From Gallionella sp. (lineage in GTDB: Bacteria; Pseudomonadota; Gammaproteobacteria; Burkholderiales; Gallionellaceae), in the NCBI GenBank assembly GCA_028710525.1, contig JAQTTY010000001.1:213955-277954 (forward strand): DNA of 64,000 nt. The letters run 5' to 3'. The translations under genes and the position numbers were made by a program. Under the pieces are notes generated by a model that searched no databases, had not been told where the DNA came from, and saw only the letters and a list, made by a program, of their open reading frames with translations. Below, in pieces: positions 44,696-55,500 of this stretch. Each line of letters starts with the position of its first letter. Position 1 is the first letter of the stretch.

Positions 44696-46942
44696 ATGAA
44701 ATTTAGGTTCCCCATCATCATCATCGACGAAGACTTTCGTTCCGAGAACGCCAGCGGTCTGGGGATACGTGCGCTCGCCGATGCTTTGCAGAGTGAAGGC
44801 ATGGAGGTGTTGGGTGTGACCAGTTATGGTGACCTGACCTCTTTCGCGCAACAGCAGAGTCGTGCGTCTGCCTTTCTGCTCTCTATCGACGATGAGGAAT
44901 TTGGCTCGGGTAGCCCGGAAGATACGACACATGCATTGAAGAGCCTGAAGGCCTTCGTTGAAGAGATACGTTTTAAGAACGCGGACATCCCCATCTATCT
45001 GTACGGCGAGACACGCACTTCGCGCCACATCCCGAACAACATCTTGCGCGAGTTGCACGGCTTCATCCATATGCACGAGGACACGCCCGAGTTTGTGGCG
45101 CGTCATATCATCCGTGAAGCCAAGTCTTATTTGGATGCGCTAGCTCCGCCGTTCTTCCGCGCGCTATTGCATTATGCGCAGGACGGTTCCTATTCCTGGC
45201 ATTGCCCCGGACACTCGGGCGGTGTGGCGTTCTTGAAGTCGCCGGTAGGTCAGATGTTCCATCAATTCTTTGGCGAGAACATGTTGCGCGCTGACGTGTG
45301 TAACGCGGTGGAAGAGCTGGGTCAGTTACTGGATCACACCGGCCCCGTAGCCGCGTCCGAGCGCAATGCTGCGCGTATCTTCAATTCCGACCATTTGTTC
45401 TTCGTCACCAACGGAACTTCTACGTCCAACAAGATCGTGTGGCATTCCACCGTCGCGCCGGATGACATCGTAGTGGTGGATCGCAACTGCCATAAGTCCA
45501 TACTGCACGCCATCATGATGACCGGCGCGGTGCCTGTTTTTCTCACGCCTACGCGTAATCATTACGGCATCATCGGGCCTATACCCAAGTCCGAGTTTGA
45601 CATGAAGAGCATACAGCGCAAGATCGATGCGAATCCCTTCATCAAAGACAAGACCAAGAAGCCGCGCATTTTGACGATCACGCAAAGTACCTACGACGGC
45701 ATTGTGTACAACGTCGAGATGCTCAAGGAGATGTTGGACGGTCAGATTGACACCTTGCACTTCGATGAGGCTTGGTTGCCACATGCGGCTTTCCATGATT
45801 TCTACAAGAATATGCACGCCATAGGCCGCGACCGCCCGCGCGCCAAAGAGTCCATGATCTTTGCCACTCAGTCCACGCACAAGTTGCTAGCTGGTTTGTC
45901 GCAGGCATCGCAAATTTTGGTGCGTGAGCCGCAAACCAAGAAGCTCAACAAGCACATCTTCAACGAAGCCTATCTGATGCACACTTCGACTTCCCCGCAG
46001 TACGCCATCATCGCCTCTTGCGACGTGGCGGCCGCGATGATGGAAGCGCCCGGTGGCACGGCACTGGTGGAAGAGTCCATCGCCGAAGCGCTGGATTTTC
46101 GTCGTGCCATGTACAAAGTCGATGAAGAGTACGAGGACGACTGGTGGTTCAAGGTGTGGGGCCCGGCCAATATCGCTGAAGAAGGCATAGGCACACGTGA
46201 AGATTGGGTGTTGCATGCTGATGATAAATGGCATGGTTTCGGCAGATTGGCCGAAGGCTTCAATATGTTGGATCCAATCAAGGCCACCATCATCACGCCC
46301 GGTTTGGATGTGGACGGTGGCTTCTCCGAGACTGGCATCCCCGCAGCCATGGTCACCAAGTATCTGGCCGAGCACGGCGTCATCGTGGAGAAGTGCGGTC
46401 TGTATTCCTTCTTCATCATGTTCACCATAGGCATCACCAAGGGCCGCTGGAACACGCTGCTTACCGCGCTTCAGCAGTTCAAGGACGATTACGACAAGAA
46501 CCAGCCGATGTGGCGCATTTTGCCGGAGTTCGCGGCCGCACATCCACGCTATGAGCGCGTCGGTTTGCGCGATCTGTGCCAACAGATACATGAGGCTTAT
46601 ACCCTGCATAACGTGGCACGCATGACCACCGAGATGTATCTGTCGGATATGCAGCCGGCGATGAAACCCTCCGATGCCTTCGCCAAGATGGCGCATGACG
46701 AGATCGATCGCGTCGAGATCGATGATCTGGAAGGGCGTATCACGGCAGTATTGTTGACCCCTTATCCACCGGGTATCCCGCTATTGATACCCGGTGAGAT
46801 ATTCAACAAGACCATCGTTGATTACGTGAAGTTCGCGCGTGACTTCAATCAGAAATTCCCCGGTTTCGAGACCGATGTACATGGTCTGGTGGCTGAGGTA
46901 GTGGACGGGGAGAAGAAGTACTTCGTGGATTGTGTGAAGTAA
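44696..46942 (+). CDS. PLP-dependent arginine/lysine/ornithine decarboxylase
   Basis: 748 residues, the full fold-type I decarboxylase of the AdiA/LdcC/SpeF size class. An N-terminal wing domain (1-130; DFRSENASGLGIRALADAL) comes first. In the PLP domain, WHCPGHSGG, FVTNGTSTSNKIVWHS, HFDEAW and the Schiff-base Lys396 in STHKLLAG are seen. The C-terminal domain carries TPYPPGIPLLIPGE. The substrate (Arg, Lys or Orn) cannot be fixed from these motifs. It releases CO2 and uses a proton, so it can serve acid resistance or polyamine supply. It stands alone, with a terminator 25 bp after. Confidence 0.88.
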   Translation: MKFRFPIIIIDEDFRSENASGLGIRALADALQSEGMEVLGVTSYGDLTSFAQQQSRASAFLLSIDDEEFGSGSPEDTTHALKSLKAFVEEIRFKNADIPIYLYGETRTSRHIPNNILRELHGFIHMHEDTPEFVARHIIREAKSYLDALAPPFFRALLHYAQDGSYSWHCPGHSGGVAFLKSPVGQMFHQFFGENMLRADVCNAVEELGQLLDHTGPVAASERNAARIFNSDHLFFVTNGTSTSNKIVWHSTVAPDDIVVVDRNCHKSILHAIMMTGAVPVFLTPTRNHYGIIGPIPKSEFDMKSIQRKIDANPFIKDKTKKPRILTITQSTYDGIVYNVEMLKEMLDGQIDTLHFDEAWLPHAAFHDFYKNMHAIGRDRPRAKESMIFATQSTHKLLAGLSQASQILVREPQTKKLNKHIFNEAYLMHTSTSPQYAIIASCDVAAAMMEAPGGTALVEESIAEALDFRRAMYKVDEEYEDDWWFKVWGPANIAEEGIGTREDWVLHADDKWHGFGRLAEGFNMLDPIKATIITPGLDVDGGFSETGIPAAMVTKYLAEHGVIVEKCGLYSFFIMFTIGITKGRWNTLLTALQQFKDDYDKNQPMWRILPEFAAAHPRYERVGLRDLCQQIHEAYTLHNVARMTTEMYLSDMQPAMKPSDAFAKMAHDEIDRVEIDDLEGRITAVLLTPYPPGIPLLIPGEIFNKTIVDYVKFARDFNQKFPGFETDVHGLVAEVVDGEKKYFVDCVK

Positions 46943-46966
46943 GAAATAGGCGTAATCAGAGCACGT

Positions 46967-46996
46967 AAAAAAGGGCGGATAAACCGCCCTTTTTTT
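46967..46996. terminator. Strong bidirectional terminator
   Basis: AAGGGCGG (46971-46978) pairs with CCGCCCTT (46984-46991) around ATAAA, with a run of seven Ts after it and a run of As before it. It ends the decarboxylase transcript and, on the other strand, the CZB gene. Confidence 0.93.
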
Positions 46997-47010
46997 CGTG
47001 CCGCCCAGAC

Positions 47011-47451
47011 TTAGATACCGATGGAACGCCACAAGCGCATCAGATGACGCGAGGTCGCCAGCGAAGCGCGTGCATAAGCGCCACCCTCGATCTCTTGGCG
47101 CGCATCCTCGGTCTTGCCATCCAGTGCCAAGTCCAGCACATGGCCAGCGCATTTGTGGAAGTTGGTATGGGCGGTGACCAGTTCCTTGAATTCAGCATTG
47201 CTGCCGAAATCGCGGTTGCCTTGACCGTATAGCCACTTACCCAAGACACATTGGTTGTCCTGCGAGATGATGCGCGGATCCAAGACCTCGCTGCCGGTAC
47301 CATCGACCACGCCCAACAAGCGCATCTTCCATTTGATATGAGCTTCCAATGCAGTCTTGAAGTTCAGACCGCCGATCTCTTCGCCAGCATCTTCTTTCAG
47401 TCCTTCAGTCTCTTTATCATTCGCGCCGAATATCGATTTCCACCAACTCAT
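47011..47451 (-). CDS. Stand-alone CZB (chemoreceptor zinc-binding) protein
   Basis: 146 residues. A lone CZB domain: AHIKWKMRLL (His), CVLGKWLYGQG (the Cys and WLYG signature) and AHTNFHKCAGHVLDLAL (two His). In receptors and in the diguanylate cyclase DgcZ this 3His/Cys site binds zinc and passes on a signal. Here there is no attached receptor or output domain, and no chemotaxis gene is near. The first 30 residues are acidic and probably flexible. Confidence 0.85.
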   Translation of the reverse strand: MSWWKSIFGANDKETEGLKEDAGEEIGGLNFKTALEAHIKWKMRLLGVVDGTGSEVLDPRIISQDNQCVLGKWLYGQGNRDFGSNAEFKELVTAHTNFHKCAGHVLDLALDGKTEDARQEIEGGAYARASLATSRHLMRLWRSIGI

Positions 47452-47558
47452 CTTGCTCTCCTATTAAGTATGCAGGATTGTATTTCATCCACATGATTGA
47501 ATTGTGACATGTAAGCCAGAGATTAAAAAATAAGCACTTACTTATGGGTTTGCAAATA

Positions 47559-49508
47559 CTAGTTGCGGCGCGAATGGAAGGTAATGATGCTGGGCGGTGC
47601 GGTCTGGGCGATCTTTTTCTTCATTTTGCCCATCACATGCATCTCGCACGGTTTGCAATCGAAGCGCAACGTTAGTTTCTCGCTACCGTTTACCAGTGTC
47701 ATCGGCTCCGCGCGCACCTGCCCTTGTACGCCCACTACGCCCTTAGCCTGCTTCGGACACAGGCTGAGTGAATAACGTATGCAGTGACGTGTCACCATCA
47801 GCGATACCTCTTCGTTCTCTTCATGCGCCTCATAGGCGGCCGCAATCAGCTTAACGCCATGCATCTCGTAGAAGTTGCGCGCTGCGGCGTTGTAGACATT
47901 GGCGAGGAACGACAAGGTATCTTCGGGATAGGTAGCTGGGGGTTGGCTAGCCTCCTTGCGCGCTGGGCGAGTGCACGCTTGCAAGCGCGCTGCCATCAGT
48001 GCTTGTGCGGCATCGCGGCGCAAGCCGTTCAACGCTGAATTAGGTACGAAGCCAGGTTGCTGCCAGTTAATGTCTAGTTTCCCTAGAATGAATTCGGTGC
48101 TGCCAAAGCGAGATAGTTGTTTGCGAACTTGCTGCTCGGCTTCGTCCGGATGTTGTGGCGCCTGCTTCTCAACGGCTATGTGCGCGGTGGCGCTGATGCC
48201 ATCCTCGTCACGCAAGGTCAGCGCATAGCCATCCACTGTCTCGGCGAAGCTCGCATCGATGGCGATATGGCGGGTGGCCGACTCTTTAGTAAGCGCATGT
48301 TCCCAAGCATGGTCGCGGTTGCGACTGATGGTGCTGCCCACGCGCAAACCTTCCAAGGTATGCATCGCCTCGTTAGGGTAGACGCGCCACAACGTGCCAT
48401 CTTCGGTGTGCTGTTTGCGCTGCACCACGTTGGCTTGCAAGCCATGTACCACCCGTTTGTGTTGGTAGTTGAGACCGTCGCTGTTGGCGAGGTCTTCATT
48501 GGCGGTCATCTCAAACCACTTGTCACCGAGTTGCGTCACGTGCCCTAGCTCCAGACCGATAAAGGTCGGCGTGTCGAACGCGCCTATGTCGTCTTTGCGG
48601 CCATTGGAAAAATAATCGGTGGAGCCGCGATGAAAAGTCTTGTCCGGATCGGGTGTGAACAGCAATGTGGCTTTGCCACTGGAGGCTGCGTGCAGGTCTG
48701 AGCGTTCGGCCAGTATCTCGTCCAGCAACAAGCGATAGTGGCCAGTGATGTTCTTCACATAGCCCGCATCCTTGTACCGCCCTTCGATCTTGAAGCTACG
48801 CACCCCAGCGGCGATCAGCGCGCGCAGGTTGTCGCTCTGGTTGTTGTCTTTGACAGACAGCAGATGCTTGTCATAGGCGACCACGCGGCCCTGTGCGTCA
48901 TTGAGCGTGTAAGGCAGGCGGCAGGCCTGCGAGCAATCGCCACGATTGGCAGAGCGGCCGGTGTGCGCATGACTGATGTTGCATTGCCCTGAGTAGGCAA
49001 CGCACAGCGCACCGTGAATGAAGTGTTCGATGATGGTGTCAGCCGGTACTGCGGCGCGCACCTTGGCGATCTCGCTGATGGTCAGTTCACGTGCTAGCAC
49101 TAGCTGTGAGAATCCGACCTCTGAAAGGAAGCGCGCTTTCTCGGGTGTGCGGATGTCACATTGCGTGGAAGCATGCAGCGCGATAGGGGGCAGGTCGAGT
49201 TCGAGTAGCCCCATGTCTTGCACGATGAGTGCATCTACCCCGGCGTTGTAGCAGTCATAAGCCAGTTGGCGTGCCGCATCCAGTTCGGCGTCGTGCAAGA
49301 TGGTGTTGAGCGTGACGAAGATGCGTGCGTGATAACGATGCGCGTACTCAACCAGAGCAGCGATGTCGCGCATCTCATTGCCGGCCTTGTCGCGAGCGCC
49401 AAAGGCTGGGCCGCCGATATAGACCGCATCCGCACCGTGCGAGATAGCGTCCCTTCCGATGGCGGCGGTCTTGGCGGGGGCGAGCAGTTCTAAGGCGTCT
49501 GGATGCAT
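47559..49508 (-). CDS. rlhA: U32-family tRNA/rRNA hydroxylation protein, RlhA-like
   Basis: 649 residues, the length of RlhA (YdcP), which is needed for hydroxylation of C2501 in 23S rRNA. The U32 TIM-barrel includes LLAPAKTAAIGRDAISHGADAVYIGG, HASTQCDIRTPEKA, LVLARELT and FIHGALCVAYSGQCNISHAHTGRSANRGDCSQACR, whose cysteines hold an FeS cluster. The long C-terminal part with a peptidase_U32_C-like region (FDCKPCEMHVMGKMKKK) fits RlhA better than the shorter TrhP. It follows chaA by 14 bp. Confidence 0.88.
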   Translation of the reverse strand: MHPDALELLAPAKTAAIGRDAISHGADAVYIGGPAFGARDKAGNEMRDIAALVEYAHRYHARIFVTLNTILHDAELDAARQLAYDCYNAGVDALIVQDMGLLELDLPPIALHASTQCDIRTPEKARFLSEVGFSQLVLARELTISEIAKVRAAVPADTIIEHFIHGALCVAYSGQCNISHAHTGRSANRGDCSQACRLPYTLNDAQGRVVAYDKHLLSVKDNNQSDNLRALIAAGVRSFKIEGRYKDAGYVKNITGHYRLLLDEILAERSDLHAASSGKATLLFTPDPDKTFHRGSTDYFSNGRKDDIGAFDTPTFIGLELGHVTQLGDKWFEMTANEDLANSDGLNYQHKRVVHGLQANVVQRKQHTEDGTLWRVYPNEAMHTLEGLRVGSTISRNRDHAWEHALTKESATRHIAIDASFAETVDGYALTLRDEDGISATAHIAVEKQAPQHPDEAEQQVRKQLSRFGSTEFILGKLDINWQQPGFVPNSALNGLRRDAAQALMAARLQACTRPARKEASQPPATYPEDTLSFLANVYNAAARNFYEMHGVKLIAAAYEAHEENEEVSLMVTRHCIRYSLSLCPKQAKGVVGVQGQVRAEPMTLVNGSEKLTLRFDCKPCEMHVMGKMKKKIAQTAPPSIITFHSRRN

Positions 49509-49522
49509 GGTCGAGTACTGGG

Positions 49523-50611
49523 TTAGATGACGCCTACGGCCACGAGGGCGATGAATGCGGCGAACAAGGCGAAGTGGCTGATACCTTCGATGGCATTGGT
49601 TTCACCATCATGCAGGTTGTTCATCACGGTGAGGAAGGTGAGCAGCAGCATGCCGCCTTGCACAGTTGTGAGCGCCATCACGATAGGCTCGCCGCGATAC
49701 AGGGCGATGGCCTCTATCACCGGCAGGGTGAGTAGCACGGTGGCCAGCGATGCGCCCAGCGCGATATTGATGGTGGTTTGCATGCGATCCTGTTGCGCGG
49801 CCTTGAGCGCGGTAAGGATCTCAGGGCTGGCAGAGATCAGCGCGACAAGAACCGCAGGGATGGCCTTGGGTAGGTCACTACCAGCCAGTCCCGCGTCTAA
49901 CAACACCGACAATACTTCCGAGAGCAGTCCAACCAGCACAATGGCGAACAGCATAAAGCCGATATGTAATGCATTGGGGCTGTGCGTCTCGTCATGTGCC
50001 TCTTCGTCGGAGTCAGACGAGTACTCGAAGAATTTGCGATGTTCCACGGTCTGCAGACGCAGAAAGCCCAGATACATGATGGCCATGATGCCTATGGAGA
50101 AAACGGAATAGACCTGCCATTTTTCACTAGGTACAAAGTCGGGCAGGAACATGCCTATGCCGATGGCGACCAGCAGCATGGCGATAAAAGAGTTGGCCGA
50201 ATCGACGTTGTATTTGGAGCTACCGTGTTTCATGCCACCCACGATGGCGGCTAGGCCTAAGATGCCGTTGATATCGAACATGACGGCAGCGAACACGGTG
50301 TCACGCGCTAGCGTGGGATTAGGCTCGCCGCTCAGCAGCACCACCAATATCACGACCTCCACGGAGACGGCCGCCAGTGTCAGCACCAAGGTGCCGTACG
50401 GTTCGCCGAAGCGCAGCGCCAGTATCTCGGCGTGATGGGCGATGCGGAACGCCACCCCTATGATGGCCACGAGTATCACCGTCAATAGGCCCCACAAAAC
50501 GGCACCGCCGTGTTGCACAGCGGCATGTTCAAAGGAATAGCCCAGCCCCATGGTTATCAGGGCCAGTGCGATGGGCGTTTCCGCGCGCAGATATTTCAGT
50601 GTGGGTTTCAT
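49523..50611 (-). CDS. chaA: ChaA-type calcium/proton antiporter
   Basis: 362 residues, about 11 membrane helices, with an acidic loop in the middle (SSDSDEEAHDETH). The two alpha repeats of the CaCA family are seen as LTLAAVSVEVVILVVLL and AVLVALISASPEILTALKAA, each with the conserved acidic residue (VSVEV, SASPE). It should export Ca2+ (or Na+/K+) for protons. The start overlaps the folA stop by 4 bp. Confidence 0.9.
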   Translation of the reverse strand: MKPTLKYLRAETPIALALITMGLGYSFEHAAVQHGGAVLWGLLTVILVAIIGVAFRIAHHAEILALRFGEPYGTLVLTLAAVSVEVVILVVLLSGEPNPTLARDTVFAAVMFDINGILGLAAIVGGMKHGSSKYNVDSANSFIAMLLVAIGIGMFLPDFVPSEKWQVYSVFSIGIMAIMYLGFLRLQTVEHRKFFEYSSDSDEEAHDETHSPNALHIGFMLFAIVLVGLLSEVLSVLLDAGLAGSDLPKAIPAVLVALISASPEILTALKAAQQDRMQTTINIALGASLATVLLTLPVIEAIALYRGEPIVMALTTVQGGMLLLTFLTVMNNLHDGETNAIEGISHFALFAAFIALVAVGVI

Positions 50612-51102
50612 TTTCGTTTGTAAGTCACAAAGTGATAGTCGAATACTTCAGGCAGTTCCTGATGATGTTGTTCGCGTGCGGTCTCGCGCCAATCGCGCAC
50701 ATCGAAGTAAGGGAAGCGCGCATCGCCCTCCACACTCTTCTGGATTTCGGTGATGTATAGAGTGTCGGCGAATGACATGGCCTGTTGGTAGATCTCGGCC
50801 CCCCCGACGATAAAGGTCTGTGTGTCACGGAAACCATGTGCCACCGCATCGGGCAGTGAGTTGGCCATGACGCAGCCAGGCAGATTCAGATGTGGGTTAT
50901 GAGTCACTACCACCGTAGTGCGACCAGGTAGTACTCGGCCTATGGACTCGAAGGTCTTGCGCCCCATGATGATGTGATGACCCATGGTCATCGCTTTGAA
51001 GCGTTTCAGGTCGTCAGGGCAGCGCCAAGGCAGCGTGTTGTTGATGCCTATGGTGCGGTTCTTGGCCATCGCGACGATGATGGCGATGCTGGGGGTGGTC
51101 AT
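50608..51102 (-). CDS. folA: Dihydrofolate reductase
   Basis: 164 residues. It restores tetrahydrofolate after ThyA oxidises it, and the two genes overlap by ATGA. Motifs: [19 protein letters not shown], the catalytic acid in [23 protein letters not shown], and [11 protein letters not shown] for NADPH binding. Single domain, full length. Confidence 0.96.
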   Translation of the reverse strand: MTTPSIAIIVAMAKNRTIGINNTLPWRCPDDLKRFKAMTMGHHIIMGRKTFESIGRVLPGRTTVVVTHNPHLNLPGCVMANSLPDAVAHGFRDTQTFIVGGAEIYQQAMSFADTLYITEIQKSVEGDARFPYFDVRDWRETAREQHHQELPEVFDYHFVTYKRK

Positions 51103-51893
51103 ACCGCCACCTCCGCTTTGATGGCGGGATGCGGGTCATAGCCTTCCAGCGTGAAGTCTTCGAACTTGAAGCCTAGGATGTCTTTTACCGCAGGATTGAT
51201 CTTCATGGTTGGCAGTGCGCGTGGTGCACGCGAAAGTTGCAGCGCAGTTTGTTCCATATGGTTGGAATACAAGTGCGCATCACCCAAAGTGTGGATGAAG
51301 TCGCCGTACTGCAGATCGCACACCTGCGCCATCATCATTGTTAAGAGTGCATAGCTCGCGATGTTGAACGGTACGCCTAAGAAGATATCGGCGCTGCGCT
51401 GGTACAGCTGGCAGGACAGCTTGCCGTCCGCCACATAGAACTGGAAGAAAGCGTGGCAAGGGGCCAGCGCCATTTGATCCAGTTCGCCCACGTTCCATGC
51501 TGAGACGATGATGCGGCGTGAATCGGGATTATTCTTGAGCTGCTCTACCGCGATCTTGATCTGGTCGATGACGCGTCCATCCACGCTTTGCCAAGAACGC
51601 CATTGTTTGCCGTACACAGGGCCCAGATCGCCGTTCTCATTCGCCCACTCGTCCCAGATGCGCACGCCATTTTCCTTGAGGTAGGCGATATTGGTGTCGC
51701 CCTGCAAGAACCACAGCAGTTCATGGATGATGGATTTGAGATGGCATTTCTTGGTGGTCACCAGCGGGAAACCTTGTGCGAGGTCGAAGCGCATCTGGTG
51801 GCCGAACACACTCACCGTGCCGGTGCCGGTACGGTCGGATTTCTGAGTGCCGTGCGTTTGCACATGGCGCATCAAGTCTAGATATTGGCGCAT
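51099..51893 (-). CDS. thyA: Thymidylate synthase
   Basis: 264 residues, as in E. coli. It methylates dUMP with methylene-THF. The active-site Cys lies in [70 protein letters not shown] and the C-terminal [11 protein letters not shown] are all typical. First gene of thyA-folA-chaA-rlhA. Confidence 0.97.
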   Translation of the reverse strand: MRQYLDLMRHVQTHGTQKSDRTGTGTVSVFGHQMRFDLAQGFPLVTTKKCHLKSIIHELLWFLQGDTNIAYLKENGVRIWDEWANENGDLGPVYGKQWRSWQSVDGRVIDQIKIAVEQLKNNPDSRRIIVSAWNVGELDQMALAPCHAFFQFYVADGKLSCQLYQRSADIFLGVPFNIASYALLTMMMAQVCDLQYGDFIHTLGDAHLYSNHMEQTALQLSRAPRALPTMKINPAVKDILGFKFEDFTLEGYDPHPAIKAEVAV

Positions 51894-52000
51894 AGGTTAA
51901 CCGAGCTTAAGTGTCTATTTTTTGAGGGCGTAATCCTAGCATATCGGTGGCAATCCTTCGCCGCTAGTCGCACGAGTCTTCGCACGCTGCATGGACAAAG

Positions 52001-52031
52001 AAAAAGCCCGGCACTTGCGTGCCGGGCTTCT
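52001..52031 (-). terminator. Intrinsic terminator of cspA
   Basis: AGCCCGGCAC (52005-52014) pairs perfectly with GTGCCGGGCT (52019-52028) around TTGC. On the minus strand, which follows cspA by 20 bp, it is followed by TTTTTCTTT. It lies between cspA and the upstream region of thyA. Confidence 0.92.
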
Positions 52032-52050
52032 TTAACAATCTAGAGAGCTA

Positions 52051-52254
52051 TTACGCTGCCTGGATGTTAGATGCTTGCTTGCCCTTAGGACCTTGAGTCA
52101 CTTCGAAGGAGACCTTTTGGCCTTCTTGCAAAGATTTGAAACCACTCATGTTGATCGCTGAGAAGTGAGCGAACAGATCTTCGCTACCATCATCAGGAGT
52201 CACGAAACCGAAACCTTTTGCATCATTGAACCACTTAACTGTACCTGTTGCCAT
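52051..52254 (-). CDS. cspA: Cold-shock protein, CspA family
   Basis: 67 residues, [34 protein letters not shown]..., with both RNA-binding motifs (KGFGF and DLFAHF). An RNA chaperone. AAGGAAG precedes the ATG. The gene has a predicted promoter about 115 bp upstream, so the leader is about 105 bases, as in cold-inducible csp genes. Confidence 0.96.
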   Translation of the reverse strand: MATGTVKWFNDAKGFGFVTPDDGSEDLFAHFSAINMSGFKSLQEGQKVSFEVTQGPKGKQASNIQAA

Positions 52255-52368
52255 GTCATTACTTCCTTATGAAAAATGCGGAAAACGCTTCCGCGAGACT
52301 ATTTGAAACTGAAGATTGCTCATGGCGAAACCAGGACTGCAAACACTTAGATTCAAATAACTGGAAGC

Positions 52369-52397
52369 CTTGTACCTGTATCACGCGGTAGCGTCAA
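52369..52397 (-). promoter_or_regulatory. Likely cspA promoter
   Basis: On the minus strand TTGACG (52397-52392), a 17-bp spacer, then TACAAG (52374-52369). The predicted start near 52362 gives a leader of about 105 bases before the cspA ATG. The gap 52255-52526 holds this leader and no gene. Confidence 0.55.
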
Positions 52398-52526
52398 TGC
52401 ATTTGATTAACTAGATATTTTGCGAGCAGTAGGCCGTGGGCAGCAGTGATTCCCCATGCAATTGAAAGTAAAGTCTATTATCAATTTAGTCGGGTAATGC
52501 ATCAGTATCGAATGATATGAAAATAA

Positions 52527-55500
52527 TTATTCGAAACGGAAGCTATAGGTCACGTCGATGGCGTTCTCAAAACCCGCTTGAGTGATGATATTGACCCTTT
52601 GCGAGAGTTTGTAAGTGAGTTTTGTTACGCCCACGGCGGCTGTCACTCCTTGTTCATAGCTTAGGTAGGCTCGTCCCGAGAGTCTTTTGCCCACCACCGC
52701 GATTTGGTTGCTCAAGGGATCGTTTGCGGTGGTGCTCTGCGTCGTAGCGCCAGTGGTGCTGGTACTGGTTTTAACGGTCAATTGGTCTATACCCATGGTG
52801 CGTTTTAGCTGGCCGGTGACCCCACCCGAACTTCCGCTGCCCATCACGCCTTCCGCTGCGGCGAGCAGTAAGGATAGGTCTGTGCCAGTGGTGTCGGGCG
52901 CACGGCCCAGCACGATCCAAGACAGTTTTTCAGTGTCGGGTACGGTGGGCGTGGAAACCAGCTTTACCACCGGATGCAGCGCCGTGCCAGTAACAGTCAC
53001 ACCGGCCTCTACGGTCAGCCCTTTGCGCAAAGCTAGGATATTCAGACCGGGGTCATAGATGGGACCGTTAAAGTTCACGATGCCGCGCTCCACGGTAAGG
53101 CTTTGTCCATAGGCATCGAAGCTGGCATCGCGTGTACTAATCGCGCCTGTGACGCGTAGTGCTTGCCCAGGAGATTGTTGCGCACTCAATTTGCCCACTA
53201 ATCTCGCTTCCAAACCCGAGGCGCGTAGATAGAAGTGTTCGCCCAGATCTAGTGTGGCATCTACCGAGATGTTCATGTTCTGGCGTTTAGGGTTGGGTCG
53301 CCCCACCAGCACGATGTCCTCAGAGAGTTGTGGACGGTTACCGCCCACTGGTCGTATCAAGCCAGCATCGGTGGTGATGTTGCCACTCAAGCTCAGCGCC
53401 TCGTCCTTGAGGCGAGCATGCCCGCTACCCGAGACGATGATCCAGCGGTCTTTGCGTTGTGTCAGTGGCACCTGAAAGGCGCTGATCTCTAGATCGCTAT
53501 CTGTACCGTTCAGGTCGATATTGCCTGTTGCGTGTAGCGCTCCCGCACCGCTATTGATAGGCACGCCAGTCAATAGCGTGTCATCGGGTGGCGCATCGTG
53601 TGGCGCCATAAAGACCAGTTCTTCGAGATGCAAGGTCTGGCGGTCGAAGCTGGCGTTGAGGCGTCCTTGCTCCAATCTCACGCCTTGGTCTAGCCAAGCG
53701 AAAGACAGTTCCTCGCCTTGCAATTTGCCGAGCAAACGAGGCGCGCCTAGGGTGCCCGCGAGATCGGCATCCAAGGTGAAGTGACCGCCGGTCTTGAGCT
53801 CGCTATCCACGACTGGGCCTATCCAACTCAGGTCAGTAGCAGCTACATGCATATGGCCGCTCAGTGCCGCATTTTCGGGTATTTGCCAGCGCCCGTTACG
53901 GGGTGTTTGGGTGGTATTGAACTGGGCTTGCAACTCACCCAAGCGCGTGCCAGAAGCAACCAGTTCGGCGCTGAGTTTGCCGGGCACGGCGTGCGCATTG
54001 AAGCGCAGGATATCCAGTCCCAAGGCGGTGGGCGGCGAGCTGGGCAACACCAAGTCGCCGCGCTCACGGTGTATGTCTATATCGCCAGTCAGTTGTGCAC
54101 CTGCTTGCACATTCCACGCACCGCCCAGACGCAAGGCGGTCAGGTCTGGTGCTGTGCCATCGGCGAGCTTACCCATGCGCAGTCCGATATCGCTGAACTT
54201 GCCGCTGCTGCGCCATAGTTTGGGCGTCCAGTCCAGTGTGTCTATGGACAAACTGCCGCCCGCTAGACTGAAGTCTGCCGCACCCATATCGATATGGGTG
54301 CGTGTGATGTTCAAGGGCGTGTCATGCAGCAGACGTGCGTTGAGTCGGCCAGAAGTTTCCAGTGCCGTCAGTGCGCCTTGCCAAAGCGCGGGAGTTTGCC
54401 AGTCGCCCTTTGCGTGCAACATCAGTTTATCGTCGCCTGCCAGCTTGGCCTGTAACTGCAACTCGTGCTCGTGCACTGCACCATGCACGTCCAACTGCGC
54501 GCTCTGTAGCAGGATGCGCGCCGAATCGCTGAGTTCGCCGGCTTGCAGATGCAGTTCCACGGCTTCGTCGTGCAGACTGGCGGTCGCGCTCAGGTTCTCC
54601 CAATGGTAGCTATTGGGGAGTGAAAGTTGTTGCAGATCGGCTTGCAGGGTCGCGTCTGGTTTACTCAGATTACCCGCAAAGCTGGCATGAAATTGCAGCG
54701 CACCGCCGTAGCCAGTGCCAAGTTGCGACAGCGCCGGGGCGAGGAGATCTAGATACAGGATGTCACCAGCTTTGCCATAGCCCCCCTTGAGGTTGAGCTG
54801 ATTGTCACCAATCTTGAAGAGTACATCTCCCGTGCCTTGCCCTTTATCGTTGTAAACAATATGTCCCTTGCCTTGCACCGCTTGCTGAGCGATATGACTA
54901 TTGTCCATGGTCAGGTCTAGCGTACCGCTGGCTTGAGGTTGCAGCGCACCGCTAAGTGTCACAGTTGCGTTCAACTCGGAGTGCGGCGCGTGAGGCAAAA
55001 ACGCGGCGATATCGAAATGATGCAAGCGTCCGTTGAGGCTGTAGGACTGCAGTCCATCCAATTGCAACTCGCCAGAACCGCTCAGTTCCGCCTGCGCACT
55101 GGCCAGACGCAGTTGCTGCAGCGTGAGCTTGTTCCCACTGATCTGTAAGTCGCCGGACAACTGCAGCGTGGTGTCGCTCAGGTTAATGCTGGCCTGTTGG
55201 GCATTTTCGTTGCCGCTGAGTTTAAGTGCTCCACTGAGATGTGCGCTGCGCAATCGGCTATCCAGTGCCGATGGGTCCAAGCCAGTGACACGCAGGTCGG
55301 CCAGGCCTTTGCCGAGCTTCCAGCCTAGGTTGCCGGAGATGGTCGCTGCACCGGGCAACTTGATCAGCAGCGCTTCGCAACGCAGCGCATCCGCTGTCAC
55401 ATGTAGTTGGGTGCTGGCATCCAGTACAGGCAAGCCGCCTTGGTCCACGGTAGCGGGTGTGTCATTGTGTAACTGCACTTTGCCGGCCAGCAACTCGGTA

